Of a stretch of 64,000 nt of DNA, positions 9,429-17,796 are shown one piece after another. Position 1 is the first letter of the stretch; each line of letters begins with the position of its first letter. The translations under genes and the position numbers were made by a program. Source of the DNA: Candidatus Zhuqueibacterota bacterium (GTDB lineage Bacteria > Zhuqueibacterota > Zhuqueibacteria > Zhuqueibacterales > Zhuqueibacteraceae); contig JAKEEU010000107.1 of the NCBI GenBank assembly GCA_022616415.1, positions 1 to 64,000 of the forward strand. Reading direction: 5' to 3'. The notes under the pieces were generated by a model that was given only the letters and a program-made list of their open reading frames with translations, made no database searches and was not told where the DNA came from.

Positions 9429-10511
9429 TCAAACATTGAACCGAATATTCAAAATATCCCCATCCTTGACGATGTACTCCTTCCCTTCCAAACGCAGCAG
9501 CCCTTTCTCCCTGCACGCCTGCAAACTGCCGTGCTTGATCAAATCGTCGTAGTGCACGGTTTCGGCGCGGATGAAGCCCTTTTCGAGGTCGGTGTGAATC
9601 ACCCCGGCAGCTTGTTGGGCGTTGGTGCCGGCGCGAATCGGCCACGAGCGGCATTCATCTTCGCCGGCGGTAAAAAAGGAAATCAAGCCCAAAAGCTCAT
9701 AAGAAGTGCGAATCAGCTTGTGCAAAGCCGGCTCTTTAATGCCGAGATCGGCCATGAAAACCGCGGCGTCTTCGGCGTTTAATTCCGAAATCTCCCTTTC
9801 AATTTCGGCGCTCAACGAAGTCAGCGTGCAACGCGGCGTGAGCAATTGCGCCAGACTCTTTTCGATCTCGGCCGCGCTTGAGATTTTGTCTTCGGAAATG
9901 TTGATCACGTAGAGCAGCGGCTTGAGCGTGAGAAACTGATAGCCTTTGAGCAGACGCTCGTCTTCCGGCGTCAGCTCGAGCTCGCGCAGCGGTTTTTCCT
10001 GATCCAATTGCTCTTTGCAGCGTTTCATCAACGCGAGGTCCTTCTGATTTTTCTCGCCTTTAGCTTTGGCGACGTTTTTCTCCAGCCGCTCCAACCGCGC
10101 TTCCACAATCGCCAAATCGCTCAGCCAAAATTCGCTGTTGATGAAGGCAATATCTTTCGCCGGATCGACGCGGCCAAAGGCGTGAGGATACATTTCATTG
10201 GCAAAATCGCGCACCACCAACAAAATGGCATCGACGTTCTTCAAATTGGCAATGAATTGCGCCGGCAGACCCTTCGGCTCCTTCCCATCGCCCTCGAAAC
10301 CAGGCACCTTTACGTACTCGATGGTGGCATTAACCTGGCGTTTGGGATTGAAGATGGCGGTCAAACGATCCAGCCTGTCGTCCGGAACTTTGACAATGCC
10401 GCGCGCGGCTTCGTGTTTGTGATATCCCTCCTCCGCGCTTTTGTGCTTGAGCAAAGTCGAAAAGATCGTCGTTTTTCCGGCAAACGGCAGGCCGACAATT
10501 CCAATTTGCAT
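9429..10511 (-). CDS. ychF: Ribosome-binding ATPase/GTPase YchF
   Basis: Obg-family P-loop NTPase, conserved across bacteria, binding ribosomes and preferring ATP in characterised members (OLA1/YchF). The P-loop is GLPFAGKTT at residues 6-14. The NxxE-type base-recognition motif appears as NISE (about residue 205). The C-terminal TGS domain carries the diagnostic LISFFTAGEDECRSWPI stretch (about 280-296) and the protein ends ILNIRFNV. Its 360 residues match the family length. It reads away from leuS; a good minus-strand promoter lies at 10660-10688. Confidence 0.96.
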   Translation of the reverse strand: MQIGIVGLPFAGKTTIFSTLLKHKSAEEGYHKHEAARGIVKVPDDRLDRLTAIFNPKRQVNATIEYVKVPGFEGDGKEPKGLPAQFIANLKNVDAILLVVRDFANEMYPHAFGRVDPAKDIAFINSEFWLSDLAIVEARLERLEKNVAKAKGEKNQKDLALMKRCKEQLDQEKPLRELELTPEDERLLKGYQFLTLKPLLYVINISEDKISSAAEIEKSLAQLLTPRCTLTSLSAEIEREISELNAEDAAVFMADLGIKEPALHKLIRTSYELLGLISFFTAGEDECRSWPIRAGTNAQQAAGVIHTDLEKGFIRAETVHYDDLIKHGSLQACREKGLLRLEGKEYIVKDGDILNIRFNV

Positions 10512-10639
10512 TTGAGGCCCTTCTCGCGAGTTGTCTCGAGATTTTCGCGCATCAAAGTGCGATCCACCTCGCGCTTATAAAGCTCGATGATGGCGCTCAT
10601 GCCGCCGGTTTGCACTTTGGGCGAATTGATTTCTTTCAT
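10512..10639 (-). pseudogene. Remnant of a small conserved gene fused ahead of ychF
   Basis: In another frame directly upstream of ychF, an ATG at 10639 opens about 43 codons (SAIIELYKREVDRTLMRENL core) before running antisensically meaningless into ychF. The segment reads like a real N-terminus with helical charged pattern that is abruptly cut by the ychF start. It resembles small proteins I associate with toxin or nucleotidyltransferase modules, unverified. It probably now serves only as ychF leader. Confidence 0.35.
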
Positions 10640-10659
10640 GACGCATTTTTTGTTAATGA

Positions 10660-10688
10660 AATATAACGCATTATTTCATTAATTGCAA
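10660..10688 (-). promoter_or_regulatory. Sigma-70-like promoter for ychF
   Basis: On the minus strand TTGCAA (10683-10688) and TATATT (10660-10665) are separated by exactly 17 nt, in an AT-rich stretch between divergent genes. Transcription would start about 140 nt upstream of the ychF ATG. Confidence 0.55.
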
Positions 10689-10821
10689 GCATGACGATAA
10701 GCAAATCGTCGCCCGGCGCTGCCAAAGCATGCCGCTCGTTTCCCAGCGAACAAGAAAATTCTGCTTTTTTTCTTTGAAAAAAGTGCGTAGATTATGAGTT
10801 AAACAAAGACCGGCAGACAAA

Positions 10822-10920
10822 ATGTTAGACGTAAAACCACGTTACAGCAAAGAAGAGTTCGCCCGGCGCGGCGGCGAGATTTACGAGCGCGGTATTCGTC
10901 CAAAGCTCAAACCGGCAGCA
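10822..10920 (+). pseudogene. N-terminal fragment of a small conserved protein
   Basis: An ATG at 10822 opens KPRYSKEEFARRGGEIYERG, a well-formed helical N-terminus. About 33 codons in, the reading becomes the leuS leader and then the leuS gene out of frame. I seem to recognise this N-terminus from short proteins paired with toxins in related genomes, but cannot verify it. It mirrors the divergent fragment upstream of ychF. Confidence 0.35.
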
Positions 10921-10952
10921 ACCCCAAAAGAAGATTTCACGAAGGATTCACC

Positions 10953-13478
10953 ATGTCTGAAAAACGTTACGACTTCAAAGCACTTGAAGCAAAATGGCGG
11001 CCTTATTGGCAGCAAAGTGATTTGTACAAAACTGGCACTGACCCCAATAAACCCAAATACTATGTGCTGGATTTCTTTCCCTACCCTTCCGGCGACGGGC
11101 TTTCGGTCGGGCATTGCCGCAACTACGTTCCCACCTGCGTGATCGCGCGCTACATGCGCATGAAAGGCTACAACGTTCTGCACCCGATGGGTTGGGACGC
11201 GTTCGGCCTGCCGGCAGAGAATTATGCCATCAAAATGAAAGTGCATCCGGCAGTTATCACCAAGCGCAACATCGACAATTACCGCCGGCAAATGCAGCTC
11301 GTCGAGGCTTCGTATGATTGGGAGCGCGAAGTCAACTCTTCGGCGCCGGATTTTTATCATTGGACGCAGTGGTTTTTCCAACTGCTCTTCAAGCGCGGCC
11401 TGGCGTATCAGGCCATCGGCAGCCAGTGGTGGTGCCCGCAGTGCAAAACCATTCTCGCCAACGAGCAGGTCGAAGCCGGACGTTGCTGGCGCTGCGATTC
11501 CGAAGTCACCAAAAAGGATTTGAAACAGTGGTATTTTAAAATCACCGAATACGCCGATCGCCTGCTCAACGATCTCGACACCATCAACTGGCCGGAGCCG
11601 ATCAAACTCATGCAGCGCAACTGGATCGGCCGCAGCGAAGGCGCGGAAGTTATTTTTACGGTGAAACACACTAAACATGATCATCAAATTCCAGTGTTCA
11701 CGACGCGCGTCGACACACTCTTCGGCGTGACTTTTCTCGTGTTGGCGCCGGAACATCCATTGACCATGCACCTGACGACGCCGGAGCGTAAAGCCGAAGT
11801 CGAAGCGTATGTTGAGAAATCCAAACGCATGAGCGAAATCGAACGGATGTCGACGGAGAAAGAAAAAAACGGCGTGTTCACCGGTACCTATGCCACACAT
11901 CCAGTGAGCGGCGAGCAAGTGCCGATTTGGGTTGCCGACTACGTGCTGATGGGTTATGGAACCGGCGCGGTGATGGGCGTGCCTGGCCACGATACGCGCG
12001 ATTTTGCATTTGCAAAAAAATACAAACTGCCGATCATCGAAGTCATCAGCCCCGATGGCAAAGAATCCCGCTCGACTAAAGTTATAGAGCGGGACGTCGA
12101 CGATTGCTTCGCCGATTACGGCATCATGATCAATTCCGGTGCATACTCCGGCCTCGCCTCCGAAGAAGGCATTCGCCGTTTGTGTGCTGACCTCGAAGCC
12201 AAAGGTTTGGGCAAACAGCAAGTCACCTACAAAATTCGCGACTGGCTCATTTCCCGGCAGCGTTACTGGGGCGCGCCGATTCCGATTGTGCATTGTGAAA
12301 AAGACGGGGCTATAGCCGTGCCGGAAGAACAATTGCCGGTGCTGCTGCCTGATCTGCAAGACTTCGAGCCGACCGGTGACGGGCGCTCGCCATTGGCCAA
12401 AGTGGAGTCGTGGGTCAACACCACGTGCCCAAAATGCGGCGGCCCGGCGAAACGAGAGACCGACACGATGGACGGCTTTGCCTGCTCGTCATGGTATTTC
12501 CTGCGCTTCACCGATCCGCGCAATGAAAAAGCGCCGTTCGATGCGGAAAAGATGAATTATTGGATGCCGGTGGATTTGTATGTCGGCGGCGCCGAACATG
12601 CAGTCTTGCATTTGCTTTACTTGCGCTTCTGGGCGAAAGTGATGCACGACGCCGGCTTGGTGCCGTTCGTCGAGCCGATCCCGAAATTGCGCAATCAAGG
12701 CATGTTGCTCTCTTACGACGGCCAAAAAATGTCCAAATCGCTTGGCAACGTCATCACCCCGGATGAGGTTGTGGAAGAGCACGGCGTCGATGCGGCGCGC
12801 GCCTACATTCTTTTTCTCGGCCCATTCGAAGGTGAATCCCAATGGAAAGAGAAGGACGTTAAAAATGATACGGGCATCAAAGGCGCGTCCCGCTTCCTCA
12901 CGCGTTTCTGGAATTTGGCAACGGAGACAGTTTCGGCCAATCAAGCGCAGGTTCGTGAGAAAAAAGGTATCGACGAAAGAACTTTCCGGCGCTGGATGCA
13001 CAAGACGATCAAGCGCGTTTCGTATGATATTGAGAACTTCAAATTCAATACCGCCGTCGCCGCGTTAATGGAATATCTCAACTTTCTCTACGAATGCCGC
13101 AGTGAAAATGGCGCTATTGCCGTGTCGATGGATTTATGGAGAAAGGGGATTGAGACGTTCACGCGTCTCGTCTCTCCCATCGCGCCGTTCATTGCCGAAG
13201 AAATTTGGCAGGAGGTTTTGAGGAACAAAGGCAAATCCGTGCAACAACAGCCTTGGCTGACTTATGACGAGAATGAAATCGCCGAAGATCAAATCACCGT
13301 CGTTGTGCAAGTCAACGGCAAACTGCGCGATCAAGTCGTCGTGCCGGTTGACATCGACGAAGAATTGCTGAAACAATTGGCCGTCTCCAGCGAGCGCGTG
13401 AAGAAGTTCATGGACGGCAAAGCCATCCACCGCGTCATCGTCGTGCCGCAGAAGCTGGTGAACATTGTGGTGAGGTGA
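10953..13478 (+). CDS. leuS: Leucyl-tRNA synthetase
   Basis: Class I synthetase charging tRNA-Leu in the cytoplasm. The catalytic HIGH motif appears as SVGH in PYPSGDGLSVGHCRNY (about residues 46-61), with HPMGWDAFGLPAENYAIK just after. A four-Cys zinc-type insert reads WWCPQCKT...CWRCDSE (about 162-189). The CP1 editing domain carries TTRVDTLFGVTF (about 249). KMSKSLGN is present (about 592-599), followed by the anticodon-binding domain and the leucine-specific C-terminal domain ending VPQKLVNIVVR. At 841 residues it is full length, with AAGG before the ATG. Its last about 180-230 nt recur twice downstream (13795-14030 and 15430-15609). Confidence 0.98.
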   Translation: MSEKRYDFKALEAKWRPYWQQSDLYKTGTDPNKPKYYVLDFFPYPSGDGLSVGHCRNYVPTCVIARYMRMKGYNVLHPMGWDAFGLPAENYAIKMKVHPAVITKRNIDNYRRQMQLVEASYDWEREVNSSAPDFYHWTQWFFQLLFKRGLAYQAIGSQWWCPQCKTILANEQVEAGRCWRCDSEVTKKDLKQWYFKITEYADRLLNDLDTINWPEPIKLMQRNWIGRSEGAEVIFTVKHTKHDHQIPVFTTRVDTLFGVTFLVLAPEHPLTMHLTTPERKAEVEAYVEKSKRMSEIERMSTEKEKNGVFTGTYATHPVSGEQVPIWVADYVLMGYGTGAVMGVPGHDTRDFAFAKKYKLPIIEVISPDGKESRSTKVIERDVDDCFADYGIMINSGAYSGLASEEGIRRLCADLEAKGLGKQQVTYKIRDWLISRQRYWGAPIPIVHCEKDGAIAVPEEQLPVLLPDLQDFEPTGDGRSPLAKVESWVNTTCPKCGGPAKRETDTMDGFACSSWYFLRFTDPRNEKAPFDAEKMNYWMPVDLYVGGAEHAVLHLLYLRFWAKVMHDAGLVPFVEPIPKLRNQGMLLSYDGQKMSKSLGNVITPDEVVEEHGVDAARAYILFLGPFEGESQWKEKDVKNDTGIKGASRFLTRFWNLATETVSANQAQVREKKGIDERTFRRWMHKTIKRVSYDIENFKFNTAVAALMEYLNFLYECRSENGAIAVSMDLWRKGIETFTRLVSPIAPFIAEEIWQEVLRNKGKSVQQQPWLTYDENEIAEDQITVVVQVNGKLRDQVVVPVDIDEELLKQLAVSSERVKKFMDGKAIHRVIVVPQKLVNIVVR

Positions 13479-13488
13479 TAGTAACACA

Positions 13489-13707
13489 GCGCATGACCTC
13501 GGTTTCGGCGAATTGGTGGCAGCAAGCGGGACTCAACTGCCCAGTGTCATCATTTTTCGTCTCAATAACATGAAGCCAGAACGAGTAAATCTCTATTTGC
13601 GTGAAATCATCTCTAAACATCAAGGCGAACTTACGCAAGGCGTCATCATCAGCGTGGCTGAAGGGAAGATTCGTGTACGTCATCTTCCGTTAAGGAAGAG
13701 TGAATAA
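13489..13707 (+). pseudogene. C-terminal fragment of DUF5615 PIN-like toxin
   Basis: Beginning 10 nt after the leuS stop, the + strand reads AHDLGFGELVAASGTQLPSV and continues 73 codons to a proper stop at 13705-13707. This is the C-terminal two thirds of a DUF5615 (Mut7-C-like, PIN-related) protein. The 5' third and the antitoxin gene are missing. Its 5' breakpoint (GCGCATGACCTCGG) aligns with the matching site in the second DUF5615 gene at about 16086. It therefore looks like a deletion product of a leuS-linked DUF433/DUF5615 module. Confidence 0.75.
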
Positions 13708-13716
13708 AGTACGGAA

Positions 13717-13788
13717 AGCTTGATAAATTTGCTGCTTGAACAACGCCTGCACGAGCTTGAGGCTCAAACATTACCAGTGCAGGCATAA
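13717..13788 (+). pseudogene. Possible antitoxin C-terminal remnant
   Basis: Twenty-three codons reading SLINLLLEQRLHELEAQTL and ending at TAA 13786-13788. It has the helical pattern of the end of a small antitoxin, and no start. It sits between toxin debris and the second leuS tail. Weak call based on pattern only. Confidence 0.25.
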
Positions 13789-13794
13789 GCTGAT

Positions 13795-14030
13795 GTCAGC
13801 AATAGTGGCTCACGTACAACGAGAGCAAAATTGCCGAAGATCAAATCACTGTCGCCGTGCAAGTCAACGGCAAGCTGCGCGATCAAGTCATCGTCCCGAT
13901 TGACATTGACGAAGAAGTGCTGAAACAATTGGCCGTCTCCAGCGAGCGCGTGAAGAAGTTCATGGACGGCAAAGCCATCCACCGCGTCATCGTCGTGCCG
14001 CAGAAGCTGGTGAATATTGTGGTGAGGTGA
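13795..14030 (+). pseudogene. Second copy of leuS 3' end
   Basis: Open for about 75 codons and ending at TGA 14028-14030, it repeats the leuS C-terminus from the WLTY residues to the end: IAEDQITVAVQVNGKLRDQV, then VLKQLAVSSERVKKFMDGKA, then VPQKLVNIVVR. Differences from leuS (V/A, V/I, L/V changes, mostly synonymous or conservative) show it is a diverged homologue rather than a fresh duplication. No leuS sequence precedes it. Confidence 0.9.
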
Positions 14031-14049
14031 GGCGAATTGACGAAAAGTG

Positions 14050-14095
14050 GCAGATGGCAGTGGCAGTGGCAGAAGCACACAAGTACTGCCTCTGC
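14050..14095 (+). other. Stem-loop after leuS tail 2
   Basis: GCAGATGGCAGT (14050-14061) pairs with ACTGCCTCTGC (14085-14095), bulging one T. Both arms extend into hexamer-like repeats (GTGGCA; ACTGCC, GCTGCT). It starts 20 nt after the tail stop, the same distance as the related hairpin after tail 3, and shows a compensatory change relative to it. Confidence 0.6.
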
Positions 14096-14129
14096 AACTG
14101 CCGCTGCTACTGACCAACGCGAGGTTTCT

Positions 14130-15413
14130 ATGCAACCCAATCCCTTTGAGTACGGAAATCCAATTACGGATCCCGCTAAATTTTTTGGCCGCCAAAGCGA
14201 GCTCAATCAAATTAGAGATCGCCTTTATCAGATGGCCAGTACCTCGGTGGTCGGGGAGAGGCGCATCGGCAAAACTTCCTTGCTGAGGATATTTACCGTT
14301 CCGGAAGTGGCGACGAAGCTGGGGCTCGGCGAGGATTATGTTTTTTGCTATGTCGATTGGCAGGGCTTCGACCAGATTCAACCGGTGCAATTCTGGGAAT
14401 TGGTGCTCACAGAATTAGCGAACAAATTCAAAGATCCAACAGGATTGGCAGAAATCAAAGGCCTGCTTGAAAACCAGGGCATCGATGAGTTTTCCCTGCG
14501 CCGCCTTTTTGCCAAGCTCAAACCGACACGGATGGTCCTGCTCTTTGATGAATTCGATACGGTTGTTCGCAATCCGAATTTAACGGCGTCTTTCTATGGC
14601 ACGCTTCGTCACTTGGCGCAGCACTACTCGCTGGCATTGGTGACGGCGAGCATACGTGAGTTGTACTATTACTGCATCAATGAGCAAATTGGGAGTTCAC
14701 CATTTTTTAACATTTTTGCCAATCTCGTGGTCGAACCATTTCATGAGCATGAATGTCAGGAATTGGTCACGGCCTATTTGAAGGAGACGGGTGTAGACTT
14801 TTCTGAAACCGAGCTTAAATATCTCTTCGAGATGTCGGGCGGATTCCCTTCTCTACTTCAAATTGCATGCCATTCGCTGTTTTATGCGTATCTGGATAAA
14901 AGCTTGCAAAAAGATCCCGATGCAAGACAATTCCAGGTGGCCGAATATTTTCGTCGAGAGGGCAATCCGCATTTCGCCTATTATTGGAAAAACTCCGAGG
15001 AAGGGGAAAAGATTCTCCTGGCCTTGTTTGCCTTACTGCACCTAAAAGGAGAAAAACAACTTTCGGAAGCAGGCATCAAAGAGCTCTATCCACGTTATCA
15101 ACAAAGTCTTCTGGCTTTGCGCAGCCGCAGCATGATTCTGCAAACGAACGGCAACTACCGCATTTTTTCCCCCGTGTTTGCACAATGGATTTTTGGCGAA
15201 TTGACGGATATTTCGCAGAAGGGGGAGGCGACTCTTGACGAATGGCTGAAAGAGTATGAAAAGGGCCTCGCCACGAAAGGCTACGAGCGCGTGCGAGAAC
15301 TAATCCTGAAAGTAAACCCGAAATATTGGAAAATGCTCGGCAAGATTCTCCTGGATGCGAAGAACCAGCAAATTATTAAGGATTTGTTGGAGAAGCTGAA
15401 GCAAGTGTTTTGA
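14130..15413 (+). CDS. AAA-type ATPase with C-terminal helical/winged region
   Basis: Start set at 14130 (ATGCAACCC) with GAGG at 14121; upstream codons belong to the hairpin. Opens with NPFEYGNPITDPAKFFGR, the usual entry to Orc1/Cdc6-like or STAND-like AAA modules. Walker A is GERRIGKTSLL (about residues 42-52), Walker B VLLFDEFD (about 134-141) and a sensor-1-like ALVTAS (about 169). The C-terminal third has the helical lid (GGFPSLLQIACHSLF) and a probable winged helix. 427 residues. Such stand-alone ATPases are common cargo of defence and regulatory islands, but the function is unknown. It lies between leuS tails 2 and 3. Confidence 0.8.
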   Translation: MQPNPFEYGNPITDPAKFFGRQSELNQIRDRLYQMASTSVVGERRIGKTSLLRIFTVPEVATKLGLGEDYVFCYVDWQGFDQIQPVQFWELVLTELANKFKDPTGLAEIKGLLENQGIDEFSLRRLFAKLKPTRMVLLFDEFDTVVRNPNLTASFYGTLRHLAQHYSLALVTASIRELYYYCINEQIGSSPFFNIFANLVVEPFHEHECQELVTAYLKETGVDFSETELKYLFEMSGGFPSLLQIACHSLFYAYLDKSLQKDPDARQFQVAEYFRREGNPHFAYYWKNSEEGEKILLALFALLHLKGEKQLSEAGIKELYPRYQQSLLALRSRSMILQTNGNYRIFSPVFAQWIFGELTDISQKGEATLDEWLKEYEKGLATKGYERVRELILKVNPKYWKMLGKILLDAKNQQIIKDLLEKLKQVF

Positions 15414-15429
15414 GCCGAATCAAAAGACT

Positions 15430-15609
15430 CTGGTGGTGTGACTGAACGGCAAGTTGCGCGATCGGGTCGTGGCGCCGGTTGACATCGCCGAAGAGCAGTT
15501 GAAACAGATGGCGCTCGCCGGCGAGCGAGTGAAAAAATTCATGGACGGCAATGACGTGCAGCGCATCATCGTCGTGCCGCAAAAGCTGGTGAAGATCGTG
15601 GTGAGGTGA
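15430..15609 (+). pseudogene. Third copy of leuS 3' end
   Basis: Reads LNGKLRDRVVAPVDIAEE, then RVKKFMDGNDVQRIIVVPQK, ending IVVR and TGA at 15607-15609. An in-frame TGA occurs near its start, where leuS has Gln. It is more diverged from leuS than copy 2 (for example AGERVKKF versus SSERVKKF), suggesting a separate origin. It begins 17 nt after the ATPase stop. Confidence 0.9.
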
Positions 15610-15627
15610 CGCAGATTTAAGAAAAGC

Positions 15628-15664
15628 AGCAGATGGCAGCAGCACTTAATGAGCTGCCTCTGCT
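15628..15664 (+). other. Stem-loop after leuS tail 3
   Basis: AGCAGATGGCAGC (15628-15640) pairs with GCTGCCTCTGCT (15653-15664), one bulged T, 12-nt loop, starting 19 nt after the tail stop. Compared with the hairpin at 14050, the loop-closing pair is C-G here and T-A there, a compensatory change that supports a real structure. Confidence 0.6.
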
Positions 15665-15687
15665 ACTTATCAAATGGAGATATTTCC

Positions 15688-15930
15688 ATGCAAGAATTCG
15701 ACCGTATTACTTTTGATCCGAATGTGATGGGGGGACGTGCTTGTATTCGAGGAATGCGCGTTGCTGTTTCTCTAATTGTCAATTTAGTTGCAAATGGCAT
15801 GAGTACTGAGGAAATCATTGAAGCTTATCCCTATTTGGAACCGGAAGACATACATCAGGCTCTTCAGTATGCAGCATGGCTCGCGGAAGAGAGCGTTCAT
15901 CCCATGGATATGGAGGCGATTCCAGCGTGA
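15688..15930 (+). CDS. DUF433 antitoxin
   Basis: Start at 15688, with GGAG upstream; an earlier ATG lies inside the hairpin. Eighty residues with the DUF433 signature: DPNVMGGRACIRGMRVAVSL, then GMSTEEIIEAYPYLEPEDIH, then LQYAAWLAEE. DUF433 proteins are winged-helix-like DNA binders that usually sit directly upstream of DUF5615 toxins, as here, where the genes overlap by GTGA. It probably neutralises the toxin and represses the pair. The downstream toxin is broken, so the antitoxin is now an orphan unless the frameshift is an assembly error. Confidence 0.85.
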   Translation: MQEFDRITFDPNVMGGRACIRGMRVAVSLIVNLVANGMSTEEIIEAYPYLEPEDIHQALQYAAWLAEESVHPMDMEAIPA

Positions 15931-16224
15931 AATTTTTGGCAGACATGGGTATTTCTCCAAAGTCGGCAAACTTCTTGAGAAGCCTTGGTTACGATGCAGT
16001 TCATTTGCTTGACCAAGGCCTCGGACAACTGCCAGACCCGGAAATTTTGGAAAAGGCCGCGCCTTGAAGGGCGTATTCTCCTGGCGCATGACCTCGGTTT
16101 TGGCTAATTAGTGGTAGCAAGCGGAACTCAACTGCCCAGCGTCATCATTTTCATCCGGCAAAATCAAGAGCGGCAGCGCTTAAACATTTTCCGGCAAGCA
16201 CTGTCTTTTGAAGCGATATTGTAA
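15927..16224 (+). pseudogene. DUF5615 PIN-like toxin, frameshifted
   Basis: A GTG at 15927 overlaps the antitoxin stop and opens KFLADMGISPKSANFLRSLG, then DAVHLLDQGLGQLPD, with the conserved early Asp of the PIN-like fold. The frame ends at TGA 16065-16067, but the +1 frame continues as LEGRILLAHDLGFG, stop, LVVASGTQLPSVIIF and runs to TAA 16222-16224. So there is one frameshift, one nonsense codon and a non-homologous end. DUF5615 proteins are predicted RNases. The region from GCGCATGACC matches the fragment at 13489 closely. Confidence 0.8.
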
Positions 16225-16271
16225 ACCCTCTGCTTTTCTTCACGGCCTCGTTAAACGCCCGAACATGCCCA

Positions 16272-17153
16272 ATGCCAAGCGACAGACGCTATCCCCACCA
16301 GCCCTTTGATCCATCTCTAATCGGCGGGTTCCTGCGTGGTAGGGAGATTTTGTCAGCGGCGCTGCTGCCCACCGGAAAATCCAATACCAACTACAAGCTT
16401 ATCCTGAGTGACGGCGAGACGTGCGTCTTGCGTCTCTACAGTCGCGGCAACGCCGAGCGGGAAACTTATGTGATGCATCTCGTCAAAGAATTGGTGCCGG
16501 TTCCGGTTGAGCTGGCGCGCGGCGAGAGTTGGGCGGTGTTTTCTTTTCTGGATGGAGAGCTGCTTGAAAACGTTCCGGAGCATTCCGGGGCTGCCGCCGA
16601 GGCACTCGCCAAACTCGCGTCGGTGGTTTTCAAGTCACGAGGATGGATTAATGCCGACGGCTCCACTTCACCGTTCTCATTTGGAGGCACCAAAGGCTTC
16701 ATTGCCGAAAAACTTGAAGATGCCAAAGTTCGCGCCTGGCTTGAACAAGAAACTGTCGATGCGATTTTCACGATTTTAGAGAACGAATGCGCGCGCTTGG
16801 ACGAGTTGGATGCCGAGAGCCGTCTCGTTCATGGCGACTTCAATCCCACCAATATTCTTATTCATCGCGGAAAAGTCAGCGGGATACTCGATTGGGAGTT
16901 TTGCCATTCGGGCACGCCGTACATGGATATCGGAAACCTCCTCAGACATACAGCTTCAAAATACCATCGCGAGATCAAACTGGGTCTCGAAGCCGGCGGA
17001 ATGAATCTTCCTGGTGATTGGAGAGAGCGGGCCGAACTGGTGGATTTAACGAGCCACCTTGAGTTTCTCACTTCCGATAGATCGGAGGAGTTTAAACGCT
17101 TGTGTGTCGGCAGGATCGAGAGATTCATAGTAAAATTCAAATGCGGCGCCTGA
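16272..17153 (+). CDS. Aminoglycoside/choline-kinase-like phosphotransferase
   Basis: Member of the APH/ChoK protein-kinase-like superfamily. The N-lobe has a glycine-type loop (LLPTGKSNTNYKL, about residues 32-44) and CVLRLYSRG supplying the ATP-binding region. The catalytic Brenner motif is HGDFNPTNILI (about 186-196) and the metal-binding motif GILDWEFCHSG (about 202-212), followed by DIGNLLR. 293 residues, complete. The substrate cannot be told: family members phosphorylate antibiotics, sugars, homoserine or small alcohols. It lies alone downstream of the leuS-tail locus with no clear Shine-Dalgarno. A weak hairpin follows at about 17159. Confidence 0.85.
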   Translation: MPSDRRYPHQPFDPSLIGGFLRGREILSAALLPTGKSNTNYKLILSDGETCVLRLYSRGNAERETYVMHLVKELVPVPVELARGESWAVFSFLDGELLENVPEHSGAAAEALAKLASVVFKSRGWINADGSTSPFSFGGTKGFIAEKLEDAKVRAWLEQETVDAIFTILENECARLDELDAESRLVHGDFNPTNILIHRGKVSGILDWEFCHSGTPYMDIGNLLRHTASKYHREIKLGLEAGGMNLPGDWRERAELVDLTSHLEFLTSDRSEEFKRLCVGRIERFIVKFKCGA

Positions 17154-17300
17154 AAGAGCCGGGCTAAGAAAAGCCTGGTTCCTCTCTTTTTCGCTCTTCC
17201 AGTGCTTCATCAAAATGGGTAACTGTTCACTGTTGCATTTGTCCCCTTTGGGGCATAGGTGTCAAGCTAACGCTGATGAGGTTGTAAAGCTTAAGCTTGT

Positions 17301-17775
17301 CTAAACGCTGAGTTCTTCTCCGGTCGCCGATTCGCCGAGATATTGCAGTCCCAAGGCGATGCGTTTTTGAAACCAGTTGTCCGGCCTGGTGCCGGAAAAA
17401 AATGATCGACGATTTTGTTGACGTTGGAGGTGATGTTTTGCAACCCGAAACCGATGCCAACGGAAAGCAAGCCGAAAATCACCGCGAGGCCGCTCAGATC
17501 GATGCGATGAGCTGAAAGGCCACGATGGCGCCGATCACCATGACCGTATACTGCGTAATCCGGATTAAATTGTAGCGCGTTCCATCATCGATGGCCAGGC
17601 GTGAGAGAATGCGCGCGAGCATGACTCTGCTGATAAATCGCGCCACCAAGCCAAAACCGCCAATCATGATCACGAACATGACGATGGACGTAAAGGTGAT
17701 GGGCGTCTTGTTGATCTCGAACAGCTTCATTTGAAAGACCTGCTCGACGAGCGCAAGAAATTCTGACGGCGACAT
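17301..17775 (-). pseudogene. Decayed MscS-type mechanosensitive channel
   Basis: From ATG 17775 the frame encodes two membrane segments (TSIVMFVIMIGGFGLVARF; TQYTVMVIGAIVAFQLI) and stops. The adjoining frame resumes at once with SGLAVIFGLLSVGIGFGLQN, the MscS pore helix, consistent with loss of one G in a GGC codon near 17505. After QNITSN the homology ends and about 60 unrelated codons run to TAG 17301-17303, so the cytoplasmic beta and vestibule domains are missing. It lies 21 nt downstream of the corA remnant in the same orientation, a plausible former ion-homeostasis operon. Confidence 0.75.
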
Positions 17776-17796
17776 GTTCCACGTCGGTTGCTGTCA

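Noticed and set aside
14037-14129. Upstream ATG for the AAA ATPase
   Set aside because: The extension is the hairpin repeat translated (low-complexity); GAGG and a family-typical N-terminus support 14130.
13256-15609. Integrative element with attachment site in leuS
   Set aside because: No integrase, transposase or short core direct repeat was found; the repeats are long coding tails, better explained by homologous recombination.
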